Made by a program: the position numbers and the translations under genes | The notes under the pieces: model-generated | What the model saw: only the letters and a program-made list of their open reading frames with translations | What the model was told of the DNA's origin: nothing | Databases searched by the model: none | Assembly: GCA_036280655.1 (NCBI GenBank) | Contig: DASUQI010000069.1 | Location: 14,467 to 78,466, forward strand | Direction: 5' to 3' | Source: DASSJM01 sp036280655 | GTDB taxonomy: Bacteria > Actinomycetota > UBA4738 > HRBIN12 | Length of the DNA: 64,000 nucleotides | In this document: positions 55,174 to 63,308 of the stretch, one piece after another | Position numbering within the stretch: the stretch's first letter is position 1 | Layout: each line of letters starts with the position of its first letter

Positions 55174-56883
55174 ATGAGGCTCTCCCACCTGTACGCGCCT
55201 ACCCTGCGGGACGACCCGGCCGATGCCGAGGCCGCGTCGCACCGCCTGCTCGTCCGCGCCGGGTTCATCCGGCAGCTGATGTCGGGGGTGTTCACGACGC
55301 TGCCGCTCGGGATGCGGACGATGCGCAAGATCGAGGCGATCGTGCGCGAGGAGATGGACGCGTCCGGCGCGCAGGAGATCCGGATGCCGATCCTCCTGCC
55401 GTCCGAGCCGTGGAAGAAGACCGGGCGGTGGCAGGCGTACGGGCCGGTCATGTTCAAGCTGATCGACCGGCACGAGCGCGAGCTCGGGCTCGGCCCCACT
55501 CAGGAGGAGGCCGTGACGCCGCTCGTCGCGGGCGACCTGCACTCCTACCGCGACCTGCCGGTGAACCTGTACCAGGTCGAGTGGAAGTACCGCGACGAGT
55601 TCCGCCCTCGGTACGGGCTGCTCCGCGTCCGCGAGTTCCTGATGAAGGACGCGTACTCGTTCGACCGGGACGACGAGGCGATGCACGTGTCCTACGGGAC
55701 GATGATGGACGCCTACCGGCGGATCTTCGACCGGTGCGGCATCCGGTACGTCGTGGTCGAGGCCGACCCCGGGACGATCGGCGGCGGCACGAACCACGAG
55801 TTCATGGCCGAGGCCGAAGTCGGCGAGGACCTGTACGTCGCCTGCCCGAACGGCGACTACCTCGCCGACATCGAGGCCGCGAGGCCAATGGCACCCGAGC
55901 CGTTCGAGCCTGCCGAGCTCGAACCGCTCACCGAGGTCTCGACCCCGGGCGCCGCGACGATCGCGGCCGTCACCGAACAGCTCGGCGTTTCGGCCGAGCG
56001 GACGCTGAAGTGCATCTTGTTCCGGGCCGGCGACACGGTGGTCGCCGCGCTCGCGCCCGGCGACCGCGAGATCGACCAGGTGAAGCTCGAGCGCCGGTTC
56101 TTCCCCACGCCGGTGGTGCCGTTCGAGGACGCGGACTTCGCGTCGAACGGCTACGCGAAGGGGTTCGTCGGCCCGCAGGGTCTCGCCGCGGACGTCGTCG
56201 TCCTGGCCGACGAGGCCGTTCGAGGCGGCGCCGACTGGATCACCGGCGCGAACGCGCCCGACCGGCACGTGACCGGCGCGAACACGCCCCGTGACTTCCG
56301 CGTCGACGAGTACCTCGACCTCGTGCAGATCCGCGAGGGCGACCGGTGTCCGATCGACGGCGCGCCGCTTCGGATCGAGCGGTCGATCGTCGTCGGCCAC
56401 ATCTACGAGCTGGGCACACGGTACTCCGAGCCGCTGGAGGCGCGGTTCGTCGACGAGGACGGGAGCGAGCAGCACTTCCGGATGGGCTGCTACGGGTTCG
56501 GCATCGGGCGGACGATGGCGGCCGCCGTGGAGCAGTTCCACGACGACGCCGGGATCGCTCTGCCGAAGGTCCTCGCGCCGTTCGAGGTCGTGGTCGTGAT
56601 CGCGAACCGAGACGTCGAACGCGTGGTCGCCGAGGGCGAGCGCGTCTACCGGGAGCTTCTCGACCGCGGCATCGAGGCCGTGCTCGACGACCGTGAAGAG
56701 ACGGCCGGCGTGAAGTTCGCCGACGCGGACCTGATCGGCTACCCGGTGCAGGTGGTGATCGGCAAGCGCGGGGTCGAGGCAGGCACCGCGGACCTCAAGC
56801 TGCGCTCGAGCGGCGAACGCTCGCAGGCCGAGCTCGCCGGCGCCGCCGAGGCCGCAACGTCGCTGCTCGGCAAGGCGCCCTGA
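55174..56883 (+). CDS. proS: Prolyl-tRNA synthetase
   Basis: A 569-residue bacterial-type class II synthetase. Motif 1 is in the N-terminal part (FTTLPLGMRTMRKIE), motif 2 in VEWKYRDEFRPRYGLLRVREF and motif 3 in GCYGFGIGRTM. The YbaK-like editing domain that deacylates Ala-tRNA(Pro) is inserted at about residues 225-380 (TLKCILFRAGDTVVAALAPGD). The anticodon-binding domain is C-terminal. Length matches E. coli ProS (572). Confidence 0.96.
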   Translation: MRLSHLYAPTLRDDPADAEAASHRLLVRAGFIRQLMSGVFTTLPLGMRTMRKIEAIVREEMDASGAQEIRMPILLPSEPWKKTGRWQAYGPVMFKLIDRHERELGLGPTQEEAVTPLVAGDLHSYRDLPVNLYQVEWKYRDEFRPRYGLLRVREFLMKDAYSFDRDDEAMHVSYGTMMDAYRRIFDRCGIRYVVVEADPGTIGGGTNHEFMAEAEVGEDLYVACPNGDYLADIEAARPMAPEPFEPAELEPLTEVSTPGAATIAAVTEQLGVSAERTLKCILFRAGDTVVAALAPGDREIDQVKLERRFFPTPVVPFEDADFASNGYAKGFVGPQGLAADVVVLADEAVRGGADWITGANAPDRHVTGANTPRDFRVDEYLDLVQIREGDRCPIDGAPLRIERSIVVGHIYELGTRYSEPLEARFVDEDGSEQHFRMGCYGFGIGRTMAAAVEQFHDDAGIALPKVLAPFEVVVVIANRDVERVVAEGERVYRELLDRGIEAVLDDREETAGVKFADADLIGYPVQVVIGKRGVEAGTADLKLRSSGERSQAELAGAAEAATSLLGKAP

Positions 56884-56884
56884 G

Positions 56885-57169
56885 ATGGGCGAGAAGCGAG
56901 CGCCGAGCGCGCTCCGCGACTTCGTCAAGCTCCGGCCAGAGGTCGAGGCCGTGCTCCAGCACGTCGGCCTTCGGACCTGGGACCTCGTGCTGATCGACGC
57001 GACCGGCCTCTGGGTCCGGGACGAGTTCGAGAGCGAGGAGGCCGCCGAGGCTGCGTGCCGGGAGCTCGGGATCCGGCTGCACCGCGGGTGGGACGACCCG
57101 CGGCTCGAGCGCCGGATGAGCGCCCGGGACCACTGGAACACCTCCGACGGACAGCGCCGCGCCCTCTGA
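56885..57169 (+). CDS. Small conserved-looking soluble protein of unknown function
   Basis: A 94-residue protein starting 2 bases after proS, so probably in the same transcript. The sequence (LRDFVKLRPEVEAVLQHVGL, LVLIDATGLWVRDEFESEEA, LHRGWDDPRLERRMSARDHW) suggests an alpha-beta fold with conserved aromatic and charged residues near the end. No domain is recognised. A strong hairpin 45 bases downstream likely terminates the proS transcript. Confidence 0.7.
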   Translation: MGEKRAPSALRDFVKLRPEVEAVLQHVGLRTWDLVLIDATGLWVRDEFESEEAAEAACRELGIRLHRGWDDPRLERRMSARDHWNTSDGQRRAL

Positions 57170-57213
57170 CGGACCCGGCGCCCGGAGGTCGGGAGGCGGG
57201 CCGGCCCGATGGC

Positions 57214-57236
57214 CGACCCCGCCGCCGACGGGGTCG
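57214..57236. terminator. Hairpin after the proS operon
   Basis: CGACCCCG (57214-57221) pairs perfectly with CGGGGTCG (57229-57236) around the 7-base loop CCGCCGA. There is no T-run on either side. It lies in the 369-base gap 57170-57538, which otherwise holds a small possible gene remnant on the minus strand and the rimP promoter and leader. Confidence 0.5.
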
Positions 57237-57455
57237 ATCAGGAGTCGAGCGTGACCGCGAGTGCGACCACGTCGTTCGCCGGATCGAAGGTCACGAGGGC
57301 GGCCGCGGGTGAGCAGCGTGTAGAGCCTTGCGCATGATCCCTCCTTCGATCGGTGGAAGTCCGGTCGCCGGCGTTCTTCCGATACGCAACGGCGGTGGGA
57401 CCGCACGATGGGAGGAGGGTTCTCATCGACGCGGCCGCGTGAGCGACCCGGCGCT

Positions 57456-57461
57456 ATACTT
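57456..57461 (+). promoter_or_regulatory. -10 element of the rimP-nusA operon
   Basis: TATACT, the closest match to the sigma70 consensus in the window. No convincing -35 is present. The transcript would carry a leader of about 70 bases. Confidence 0.5.
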
Positions 57462-57494
57462 GACCCGCCAGGAAACGCATGCGGTTTCACCCGG

Positions 57495-57514
57495 AAGTGG
57501 GCTCGCGCCCACTT
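57495..57514 (+). ncRNA. rimP leader hairpin
   Basis: AAGTGGGC (57495-57502) and GCCCACTT (57507-57514) form a perfect 8-bp stem with a TCGC tetraloop, followed by TCAGTTTTC. A hairpin of this AAGTGGGC/GCCCACTT form upstream of rimP recurs in many bacteria and is thought to control the nusA operon, possibly by attenuation. It lies 25 bases before the rimP GTG. Confidence 0.6.
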
Positions 57515-57538
57515 TCAGTTTTCGAGGGGGTCGTTCGA

Positions 57539-58012
57539 GTGGGCAGCGGGGATGTCGAGGAGCTCATCCGGCCGGTCGTGGAGGCCGAAGGGCTCGAGCT
57601 CTGGGACGTCACGTTCCGCCGCGAGACCGGCCGCAGGGTCCTCCGGGTCACGGTGGACCGAGACGGCGGCGTCGACCTCGACACGATCTCCGGGATCTCG
57701 GAGCGGCTGTCGCGACGGCTGGATCTCGAGGGATTCGCCCCCGACACGCCCTACTCGCTCGAGGTGAGCTCACCCGGGCTGGAGCGGGCCCTCCGGGAGC
57801 CGCGGCACTTCGAACGCAGCGTCGGGCAGCAGGTGAAGGTGAAGACGGCGGAGCCCGTGGAGGGTCGCAGGGTCCACGAGGGCGAGTTGGTCTCGGCCGA
57901 CCCGGAGGCGATCGTGATCGCATCCGGGGGCGGAGAGCTCCGCGTCCGGTACGAGGACATCGACTCGGCAAGGACCGTCTTCGAGTGGGGACGGACGAGG
58001 AGCAGGACATGA
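57539..58012 (+). CDS. rimP: Ribosome maturation factor RimP
   Basis: A 157-residue RimP needed for 30S assembly. VEELIRPVVEAEGLELWDVTFR is the N-terminal domain and LEVSSPGLERALREPRHFER the signature. GTG 57539 follows GAGGGGG by 8 bases and starts the family homology; the frame is open back through the leader hairpin, which cannot be coding. It heads the nusA operon and overlaps the nusA ATG. Confidence 0.94.
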   Translation: MGSGDVEELIRPVVEAEGLELWDVTFRRETGRRVLRVTVDRDGGVDLDTISGISERLSRRLDLEGFAPDTPYSLEVSSPGLERALREPRHFERSVGQQVKVKTAEPVEGRRVHEGELVSADPEAIVIASGGGELRVRYEDIDSARTVFEWGRTRSRT

Positions 58013-59286
58013 ACCAGGACATGATCGCGGCGCTCCGCGAGCTGGAGCGCGAGAAGGGCATCGCGTTCGAGACGATCCTCGCGGGGCTCGAGGAGGCGAT
58101 GGCGTCCGCCTACAAGTCCTGGTGGAAGCAGCAGCATCCCGAGCTCGACGAGGAGACGACCGGCGTGCGCGCGAAGATCGACCCCGAGTCGGGGGACCTG
58201 CGCGTGTGGGTGCAAGAGCTCGAGCGGATCGAGCACGAGGGCGAGGAGGGCGAGGTCACGGTCGAGACCAACGTCCTGTCCGAGCAGGAGGTGCCGGTCA
58301 CCGACGAGTTCAAAGGACGGATCGGCGCGCAGACCGCCAAGCAGGTGATCTTCCAGAAGCTCCGCGACGCGGAGCGGGAGATGACGTACGAGGAGTTCGC
58401 CGGCCGCGAGGGCGACGTGGTCACCGGCATCGTCCAGCAGTCCGAGCGCCGGTACACCCTGCTCGACCTCGGCAAGGTGGAGGCTCTGCTGCCACAGGCC
58501 GAGCAGGTGCCGAGCGAGCCCTACCGCAACGGCGAGCGCCTGAAGGGCTACATCACCGAGGTGCGCAAGGGGACGAAGGGTCCCCAGATCGTGGTCTCGC
58601 GCACGCACCCCGGGCTGCTGAAGAAGCTGTTCGAGCTGGAGGTGCCCGAGATCGGTGAGGGGATCGTCGAGATCCGGGCCGTCGCACGCGAGCCCGGCCA
58701 CCGCTCGAAGATCGCGGTCTCCTCGAACGAGCCAGCCGTCGATCCCGTGGGCGCCTGCGTCGGGCCCAAGGGCTCGCGCGTCCGCAACGTCGTCACGGAG
58801 CTCCGGGGCGAGAAGATCGACGTCGTCCCCTGGAGCGCCGAGTCGGCCACCTTCGTCGCCAACGCGCTTCAGCCGGCCAAGGTGAAGGAGGCTCGCGTCG
58901 ACCCCGAGACGCAGACGGCGCTCGTGATCGTGCCCGACTACCAGCTCTCGCTCGCGATCGGCAAAGAGGGGCAGAACGCGCGCCTCGCCGCCCGGCTGAC
59001 CGGCTGGCGGATCGACATCAAGAGCGAGACGCAGTTCGCCGACGAGCAGCGCGGTCCTCGTCCGACCGAGGCTGAGGCGGCTGGGGCCGCTCCTTCGTCC
59101 TCTTCGGCGCAGCCCGCCTCGGAAGAGGCCGAGGAAGCGCCGGCGGAGGACTCACCCGATGGCGGCGCCGGGTCGGACTCGGAAGCGGCCTCGGCCGTCC
59201 AAGAGGGCGCGCCCGATGATGACGCAGTGGTGGTCGGGGAGGCGGACAAGAGGCCCGCGCAGGCGGAGGAGAAGGCCGAGGCCTGA
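58009..59286 (+). CDS. nusA: Transcription termination/antitermination factor NusA
   Basis: A 425-residue NusA. The N-terminal RNA-polymerase-binding domain (IAALRELEREKGIAFETIL) is followed by the S1 domain (GDVVTGIVQQSERRYTLLDL) and two KH domains (VGACVGPKGSRVRNVVTEL, LSLAIGKEGQNARLAARLTG). The last 78 residues are an acidic Ser/Ala/Glu tail in place of the AR repeats of E. coli. The ATG overlaps the rimP stop. Confidence 0.96.
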   Translation: MNQDMIAALRELEREKGIAFETILAGLEEAMASAYKSWWKQQHPELDEETTGVRAKIDPESGDLRVWVQELERIEHEGEEGEVTVETNVLSEQEVPVTDEFKGRIGAQTAKQVIFQKLRDAEREMTYEEFAGREGDVVTGIVQQSERRYTLLDLGKVEALLPQAEQVPSEPYRNGERLKGYITEVRKGTKGPQIVVSRTHPGLLKKLFELEVPEIGEGIVEIRAVAREPGHRSKIAVSSNEPAVDPVGACVGPKGSRVRNVVTELRGEKIDVVPWSAESATFVANALQPAKVKEARVDPETQTALVIVPDYQLSLAIGKEGQNARLAARLTGWRIDIKSETQFADEQRGPRPTEAEAAGAAPSSSSAQPASEEAEEAPAEDSPDGGAGSDSEAASAVQEGAPDDDAVVVGEADKRPAQAEEKAEA

Positions 59287-59288
59287 GC

Positions 59289-59576
59289 GTGGCGGTTCGG
59301 CACGTTCCCGAACGGACGTGCGTGGGGTGTCGCGGTCGCGCAACCAAGGCCGAGTTGATCCGGATCGTCCGCGGGCCCGCCGGAGAGATCGAGCTCGACC
59401 TGACCGGATCGGCGCCGGGTCGCGGTGCATATCTCCACCGGCGGCTCGAGTGCCTGGAGGCGGCGTTCGCGCGCGGTTCGCTGGGGCGTGCGCTGCGAAC
59501 GAGCGTGTCCGCGGAGCGAGCCGCTACCCTAATGGCGAACATCATGACGACCATCGGAGAGGGACTCGGGGCGTGA
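59289..59576 (+). CDS. ylxR: YlxR (DUF448) RNA-binding protein
   Basis: A 95-residue YlxR protein, reported as an RNA-binding or RNase P-associated regulator. RTCVGCRGRATKAELIRIVR and GRGAYLHRRLECLEAAFARG are the family's two conserved blocks. It lies between nusA and infB as usual. Its end overlaps the infB GTG by 4 bases. Confidence 0.92.
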   Translation: MAVRHVPERTCVGCRGRATKAELIRIVRGPAGEIELDLTGSAPGRGAYLHRRLECLEAAFARGSLGRALRTSVSAERAATLMANIMTTIGEGLGA

Positions 59577-61666
59577 GGGTTCACGAACTGGCCAAGGAGC
59601 TCGGGGTCGCGAGCAAGGAGCTGCTCGCGGCGCTCAAGGACATGGGCATCGACGGCCTCACCGCGTCGTCCTCGGTCCCCGACCAGGCAGTACCGCGGCT
59701 GCGGGCCTCGGGCGGCAAGGCGGTGCCGGAGGCCAAGATCAAGGAGGCGGTCGAGGAGCCGCTCCCGAAGACCCGCCCCCGGAAGAAGGCCGCGGCGGCC
59801 GAGACCGTCGAGGCGCCGCCGGAGGCCCCGTCGGAGCCGGTGCCCGAGCCGTCGACCCCGCTGGCCGAGCCGGCGGCCGCGCCCGTCTCCGCTCCGGAGG
59901 TCGACGCGGGACCGGCCCTGCCGACGCTGAAGCTCGTGCACGGCTCCACCGCGCAGGACGTGGCCGACAAGACCGATCGCTCCGTGGGCGAGATCGTGAA
60001 GCAGCTGATCTCGCTCGGCGAGATGGCGACCGCCTCGCAGTCGCTCTCCGACGACGCGCTGACGTTGCTCTCGGCCGAGCTCGGCTACGAGGCCGAGATC
60101 GTCGGGATCGAGGACGAGGAGGAGGAGCCCGAGGAGGAGGTCGACGAGAGCCGGCTCGAACCGCGCGCGCCGGTCGTCACGATCATGGGACACGTCGACC
60201 ACGGCAAGACCCTCCTGCTCGACGCGATCCGGAGCACGGACGTCGTCTCGCAGGAGTTCGGCGGCATCACCCAGCACATCGGCGCCTACCAGGTGCACAC
60301 GAACGGCCGCGAGGTGACGTTCATCGACACCCCCGGCCACGAGGCGTTCACGGCGATGCGGGCGCGCGGCGCCCAGGTGACCGACATCGCGGTGCTCGTC
60401 GTGGCGGCCGACGACGGCGTGAAGCCGCAGACGATCGAGGCGCTCGACCACGCGAAGGCGGCGGAGGTGCCGATCATCGTCGCGGTCAACAAGATCGACA
60501 AGCCTGAGTCCGACCCGCAGCGGGTGCGGACGCAGATGGTCGAGCAGGGGATCGTGCCGACGCAGTTCGGCGGCTCCTACGAGTTCGTCGACGTGTCCGC
60601 GAAGGCGCGCACGAACCTCGACGACCTGCTCGAGACGATCCTGCTCGTGGCCGACGTCGAGGAGCTGAAGGGCGACCCGGTCGGCCGGGCGCGCGGCGTC
60701 GTCCTCGAAGCGCACCTCGACAAGGGCCGAGGCCCGGTCGCTACCGTGCTCGTCCAACGCGGGACGCTCGACGTCGGCGACACGCTCGTGTCCGGAACTT
60801 CGTGGGCGAAGATCCGCGCGATGCTCGACGAGAACGGCCAGCAGGTGAAGCAGGCTGGTCCGAGTAAGCCGGTGCAGATCCTCGGCTGGTCCACGACGCC
60901 GAACGCGGGCGACGAGGTCCGCGAGGTCGAGGACGAGCGCGGCGCGCGGCACGTCGTGCAGGAGCGCGAGGCCAAGGTCCGCGCCGCCGAGCAGGTCGCC
61001 ACGCGCCCGCCGACGCTGCAGGAGCTCATGGCGCAGGCCCAGCGGGACGAGGTACCCGAGCTGAACCTCATCGTGAAGGCCGACGTGCAGGGCTCGATCG
61101 GGGCGCTCGTCGACGCGCTCGCGAAGCTGCCGCAGGATGAGGTGCGCGTGAACGTGATCCGCAGCGCGGCGGGCGCGATCACCGAGAGCGACGTCAATCT
61201 CGCCCTCACCTCGTCGGCGATCGTGATCGGATTCAACGTCCGCCCCGACGCGCAGGCGCGCGAGCTCGCCGAGAAGGAGGGCGTCGACGTCCGACTGTAC
61301 CGGGTGATCTACGACGCGATCGACGACATCCGGAGCGCGCTCGCCGGCATGTTGAAGCCCGAGGAGCAGGAGACCCTGCTCGGTCGCGCCGAGGTCCGCG
61401 CGCTGTTCCGGGTGCCCAGGATCGGCGTCGTGGCCGGTTGCTACGTGCTCGACGGGACGATCGTCCGCAACGCTCGGGCCCGCGTCGTCCGCGACGGTGT
61501 CGTGGTGTACGAGAGCCGGGTCGGCTCGCTGCGCCGCTTCAAGGACGACGTCCGCGAGGTCGCCGAGGGGTTCGAGTGCGGGATCGGCATCGAGAACTTC
61601 AACGACGTGCACGAGGGCGACGTCATCGAGGCGTTCGAGGTCCGCGAGGTCGCCCGGGAGCTCTAG
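59573..61666 (+). CDS. infB: Translation initiation factor IF-2
   Basis: A 697-residue IF-2. It begins MRVHELAKELGVASKELLAAL (IF2N domain), has a short Pro/Glu/Ala linker, a second IF2N (about 115-165), then the GTPase with G1 GHVDHGKT (about 205-212), DTPGHEAF and NKIDKPES. The C-terminal fMet-tRNA-binding domain is present. The linker is far shorter than in Streptomyces (about 1,000 residues). GTG 59573 overlaps the ylxR stop. Confidence 0.96.
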   Translation: MRVHELAKELGVASKELLAALKDMGIDGLTASSSVPDQAVPRLRASGGKAVPEAKIKEAVEEPLPKTRPRKKAAAAETVEAPPEAPSEPVPEPSTPLAEPAAAPVSAPEVDAGPALPTLKLVHGSTAQDVADKTDRSVGEIVKQLISLGEMATASQSLSDDALTLLSAELGYEAEIVGIEDEEEEPEEEVDESRLEPRAPVVTIMGHVDHGKTLLLDAIRSTDVVSQEFGGITQHIGAYQVHTNGREVTFIDTPGHEAFTAMRARGAQVTDIAVLVVAADDGVKPQTIEALDHAKAAEVPIIVAVNKIDKPESDPQRVRTQMVEQGIVPTQFGGSYEFVDVSAKARTNLDDLLETILLVADVEELKGDPVGRARGVVLEAHLDKGRGPVATVLVQRGTLDVGDTLVSGTSWAKIRAMLDENGQQVKQAGPSKPVQILGWSTTPNAGDEVREVEDERGARHVVQEREAKVRAAEQVATRPPTLQELMAQAQRDEVPELNLIVKADVQGSIGALVDALAKLPQDEVRVNVIRSAAGAITESDVNLALTSSAIVIGFNVRPDAQARELAEKEGVDVRLYRVIYDAIDDIRSALAGMLKPEEQETLLGRAEVRALFRVPRIGVVAGCYVLDGTIVRNARARVVRDGVVVYESRVGSLRRFKDDVREVAEGFECGIGIENFNDVHEGDVIEAFEVREVAREL

Positions 61667-61676
61667 GGCGCGACGG

Positions 61677-61979
61677 ATGATGGTCGCGCTCGCTCGCTTC
61701 GACCTGCGGATCCCCGGCTGCGGGTCGCTGAAGGAGAAGCGCCACGTCGTGAAGACGCTCACGAACGCGATCCGCTCGAAGTTCAACGTCGCCGTGTCCG
61801 AGGTCGACCACCAGGATCTCTGGCAGCGCACGGCGATCGGCGTGGCGGCGGTCGCGGGGGAGGAGTACCACGCTCGCAAGGTGCTGCACGAGGTCGAGCG
61901 GCTCGTCGAGCGGTGGGCAGAGGTCGAGGTGATCGAGACGGACGTTACGGTGCACTACCCCGAGGACGAGGAGCCGTGA
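61677..61979 (+). CDS. ylxP: YlxP (DUF503) family protein
   Basis: A 100-residue DUF503 protein of ferredoxin-like fold. MMVALARFDLRIPGCGSLKEKR is the characteristic start. The family occurs between infB and rbfA in Gram-positives and helps 30S assembly or RbfA function. ATG 61677 or 61680; the end overlaps rbfA (GTGA). Confidence 0.9.
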   Translation: MMVALARFDLRIPGCGSLKEKRHVVKTLTNAIRSKFNVAVSEVDHQDLWQRTAIGVAAVAGEEYHARKVLHEVERLVERWAEVEVIETDVTVHYPEDEEP

Positions 61980-62335
61980 GCGCCGAGGGCGGCCGTCCGA
62001 GCCGCGTCTCCGAGGAGCTCCGCGAGATCCTCGCCGAGGAGATCCCGAAGCTGAAGGATCCCCGGGTGGGGTTCGTCACCGTGACCGGGGTGAGCGTCAC
62101 GCCCGACCTGCACCTCGCGCGCGTCTTCTACACGGCGATGGGGGACGAACGCGCGCGGCGCGCGACGGCCGCCGCGCTCCGGTCGGCGCGCGGCCATCTC
62201 CGGCAGGTGATCGGGCACGAGGTCCGGATGAAGGTGCTCCCGGACCTGCGGTTCGAGGAGGACGCCGCGATCGAGCGGGGCGACCGGATCGAGGAGCTCC
62301 TTCGCGGGTTGCAGGAGCGGGAGGAGGACGCGTGA
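61976..62335 (+). CDS. rbfA: Ribosome-binding factor A
   Basis: A 119-residue KH-fold 30S maturation factor. VSEELREILAEEIPKLKDPRVGFVTVTGV is the family pattern in its first half, and the KH core has LHLARVFYTAMG and LRQVIGHEVRMKVLPDLRF. Both ends overlap neighbours by 4 bases (ylxP before, nrnA after). Confidence 0.95.
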   Translation: MSAEGGRPSRVSEELREILAEEIPKLKDPRVGFVTVTGVSVTPDLHLARVFYTAMGDERARRATAAALRSARGHLRQVIGHEVRMKVLPDLRFEEDAAIERGDRIEELLRGLQEREEDA

Positions 62336-63306
62336 GCCCCGACGCGATGGACAACGCCGCCGCGGCGCTCTCCGGGACGACGAGCGTCGCGATCGCCTGC
62401 CACGTGAACCCCGACGCCGACGCGCTCGGCTCGATGCTCGGCCTGTCGAACCACCTGCGAGGCATGGGCAAGGAGACGGTCTGCTCGTTCGGGAACGACC
62501 CGTTCGAGGCTCCGCGCTGGGCCGGGGAGCTGCCCGGCGGCGACGCGCTCGTCCCGCCCGCCGGGTTCCCGAAGGAGCCGCCCGTGATGGTGACCTGCGA
62601 CTGCGCGTCGTTGGACCGGCTCGCCTCGCTCGCCGGGAACGCGGTGCGGGCGAAGACGCTGATCTGGATCGACCACCACGTCACGAACGAGGGGCTCGGG
62701 TCGATCCCGATCGTCGATCCGGACGCGACGTCCACGAGCGAGCTCGTCTGGCGGCTGGTCCGGCGCCTGGGCGGCGAGGTCTCGATCGACACCGCGAAGT
62801 GCCTCTACGCGGGCCTCGTCACCGACACCGGTCGCTTCCAGTACGAGGCGGTGCGGCCGGAGACGCTCCGGCTCGCGGCCGAGCTCCGCGAGTTCCCGTT
62901 CGAGCACACGCGGCTCGTGCAGGCGCTGTACGAGGACAGCGGCCTGCCGGACCTGCAGCTCCTCTCGGTTGCCCTGCGGCGGATCCGGCTGGAGGAGGAC
63001 GCCGACCTGGTCTGGACCTACCTCACGCAGGGCGACCTTCGCGCGGCGGGGCTCGACGGGGGCGGGACCGACGACCTGATCGACGTGGTGCGGACCGCGC
63101 GGGAGGCCGACGTCGCGGCCGTGATCAAGCAGCAGCGCGACGGCCGATTCAAGGTCAGCCTGCGTTCGCGCGGCGACCACGACGTCGCCGCGGTCGCGGC
63201 GCGCTTCGGCGGGGGCGGCCACCGGCTGGCCTCCGGGTTCACGTCCTCGAAGGGCCTGGCAGAGACCGTCGACGGATTGAAGGCGGCGCTCGGCAGCGGT
63301 TCGTAG
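62332..63306 (+). CDS. nrnA: DHH-family bifunctional oligoribonuclease/pAp phosphatase NrnA
   Basis: A 324-residue DHH/DHHA1 phosphoesterase that degrades nano-RNA and pAp. The metal motifs are CHVNPDADALGS (NPDAD), VTCDCAS, IDHHVTNEG (DHH) and LVTDTGRFQYE; the DHHA1 substrate motif is FGGGGHRLASG. It lies between rbfA and truB as in many actinobacteria. GTG 62332 overlaps the rbfA stop. Confidence 0.94.
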   Translation: MSPDAMDNAAAALSGTTSVAIACHVNPDADALGSMLGLSNHLRGMGKETVCSFGNDPFEAPRWAGELPGGDALVPPAGFPKEPPVMVTCDCASLDRLASLAGNAVRAKTLIWIDHHVTNEGLGSIPIVDPDATSTSELVWRLVRRLGGEVSIDTAKCLYAGLVTDTGRFQYEAVRPETLRLAAELREFPFEHTRLVQALYEDSGLPDLQLLSVALRRIRLEEDADLVWTYLTQGDLRAAGLDGGGTDDLIDVVRTAREADVAAVIKQQRDGRFKVSLRSRGDHDVAAVAARFGGGGHRLASGFTSSKGLAETVDGLKAALGSGS

Positions 63307-63308
63307 CG

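Noticed and set aside
57461..57489. TTGACC just after the rimP -10 as a second -35
   Set aside because: No -10-like hexamer lies 16-19 bases downstream; that position falls just before the rimP leader hairpin.
59018..61879. A 953-codon open frame on the minus strand opposite infB
   Set aside because: Antisense of IF-2 with His/Arg/Asp-rich low-complexity sequence and no start signal; the plus strand has full IF-2 motifs.
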